A stretch of 33,051 nt of DNA from DAOTTW01 sp034437615 (GTDB lineage Bacteria; Chloroflexota; Anaerolineae; Aggregatilineales; Phototrophicaceae): the NCBI GenBank assembly GCA_034437615.1, contig DAOTTW010000091.1:1-33051 (forward strand), given 5' to 3'. Positions 32,297 to 33,051 of the stretch are shown here, piece after piece; within the stretch, counting starts at the first letter, position 1; every line of letters starts with the position of its first letter. Both the position numbers and the translations under genes were made by a program. A model generated the notes under the pieces. That model had not been told where the DNA came from and did no database searches. It saw only the letters and a list, made by a program, of their open reading frames with translations.

Positions 32297-32324
32297 ATTC
32301 TATCAGAAGGTGACGAAGGCGCAA
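32297..32324 (-). promoter_or_regulatory. Candidate promoter of rpsB-tsf
   Basis: On the minus strand TTGCGC (32319-32324) is followed after 16 nt by TAGAAT (32297-32302), five of six to TATAAT. Transcription from here would give a leader of about 140 nt before the rpsB ATG. The -35 matches only at TTG. Confidence 0.45.
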
Positions 32325-32340
32325 TGCCTATACTGATATT

Positions 32341-32452
32341 GTCGAAGTCGTTACGCAAAAATTATAGCGCTCCCATGACCAATACCACAAAATACAGTCG
32401 AAGTCGTTACGCAAAAATTATAGCGCTCCCATGACCAATACCACAAAATACA
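32341..32452 (-). repeat. Perfect 56-bp tandem duplication at the end of cdsA
   Basis: Positions 32341-32396 and 32397-32452 are identical, with two more bases shared beyond. The right copy includes the last codons and stop of cdsA; the left copy repeats them outside the gene. Each copy holds a minus-strand TATAAT (32361-32366 and 32417-32422) with TTGTGG 18 nt upstream (32385-32390 and 32441-32446), facing rpsB. It could be a recent real duplication of a promoter or an assembly artefact. Confidence 0.9.
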
Positions 32453-33051
32453 GTGGAATGGCTGCCAAGATCAGCCCATCAATACGATCCAGAAAGCCGC
32501 CGTGCCCTGGTAGCATGTGGCTGGCATCTTTGACGTGATAATAGCGCTTGAAGACCGACGCCAGCAAATCCCCCAGGATGGCAAGGCAGGAGAGCAGCGG
32601 ATTGATGATGATGGCCGGGATGGGTGGCAGCCCGAACAGCAGCACAACCGCCACACCCGCTAAACCGCCACAGATCAGGCCAATGACCGCGCCTTCTACG
32701 GTTTTGCCTGCGGAGATTGACGGCGCGAGCTTGCGATGGCCAAACAGCCGCCCACCGATCAGCGCAAATGTATCTGTCGCCCATGTGTTGGCAAACAGCA
32801 GGTACACCCAGGCCATGCCTTGCGGTAGGGCGCGAATGCTCAGCAGCGCCGCCAACGGCAAGCCCACATACATCGCCCCCAATAGCAGCGCCGGGAAGGG
32901 GTGATAGGTGAGGCCATGTGTAACGAAAAAAAAGCAGCGTCAGCGCCAGCAACAGCACAAACCACGTCATCGCTGCGCCAGTTGCCGCCAGCATAATCGC
33001 TGTGCCGATCACCAACGTAGGCACCAACGCCCGCCGATCACCGACGATCAT
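32418..33051 (-). CDS. cdsA: Phosphatidate cytidylyltransferase, partial and frameshifted
   Basis: CdsA makes CDP-diacylglycerol for phospholipid synthesis at the inner membrane. The C-terminal 150 residues are clear: NTWATDTFALIGGRLFGHRK, ISAGKTVEGAVIG and the signature FKRYYHVKDASHMLPGHGG followed by FLDRIDG. The N-terminal part, with hydrophobic segments such as GTAIMLAATGAAMTWFVLLL, is in another frame. The two frames join at a run of eight A at 32926-32933; removing one base gives a continuous reading LLFFVTHGLTYHPFPALLLG into the downstream part. The gene runs off the window at 33051. The most likely cause is a base-call error, because the gene is normally essential, but a true mutation or slippage cannot be excluded. 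Confidence 0.85.

Overview
The window looks like chromosomal DNA of a Chloroflexota bacterium, probably Anaerolineae-like. This is inferred from gene content, not from a marker phylogeny: many secreted proteins with Thr/Pro linkers, DUF4397 repeats, polytopic glycosyltransferase-like proteins with soluble tails, a DUF2723 protein, and a sorbosone-dehydrogenase-type secreted beta-propeller. Nearly all genes are on the minus strand. The plus-strand genes are a tRNA-Leu, one secreted multidomain protein (14015-15667) and a pncC/lipoprotein pair (27563-28856).

Layout. 1-185: cluster of palindromes. 186-5455 (minus): flavin disulfide oxidoreductase, DUF4397 repeat protein, TIR-FHA fusion, membrane protein. 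5567-7045: ECF sigma factor and its membrane anti-sigma partner. 7092-7173: tRNA-Leu(CAA) with its own terminator. 7262-10913: sorbosone-dehydrogenase-like protein, large glycosyltransferase-like protein, small membrane protein. 10991-12241: NADP isocitrate dehydrogenase. 12459-13973: DUF2723 membrane protein, divergent from the secreted protein at 14015. 15739-20247: small helical protein, gamma-glutamylcyclotransferase-like protein, a 965-residue protein distantly like GTPase-associated protein 1, and RecO. 20612-23104: lipoprotein and secreted zinc metallopeptidase-like protein. 23235-23700: cold-shock protein with a long leader, promoter and terminator. 23723-26453: five abutting genes (small helical protein, HNH nuclease, antitoxin, PIN toxin, RlmD/TrmA-like protein lacking its catalytic cysteine). 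26675-28856: FxLYD-like membrane protein, PncC, lipoprotein. 28978-33051: YjjX-like NTPase, PyrH, EF-Ts, S2 and a frameshifted CdsA running off the window.

The best candidates for something new are: (1) a 33-bp hairpin element present in both convergent gene junctions, with a compensatory base-pair swap between copies; (2) the five-gene HNH/toxin-antitoxin/degenerate RNA methyltransferase set; (3) the TIR-FHA fusion; (4) a perfect 56-bp tandem duplication between cdsA and rpsB that doubles a consensus -10 box facing rpsB; and (5) clusters of unlike palindromes between genes. No CRISPR array, IS element, prophage or rRNA was seen.
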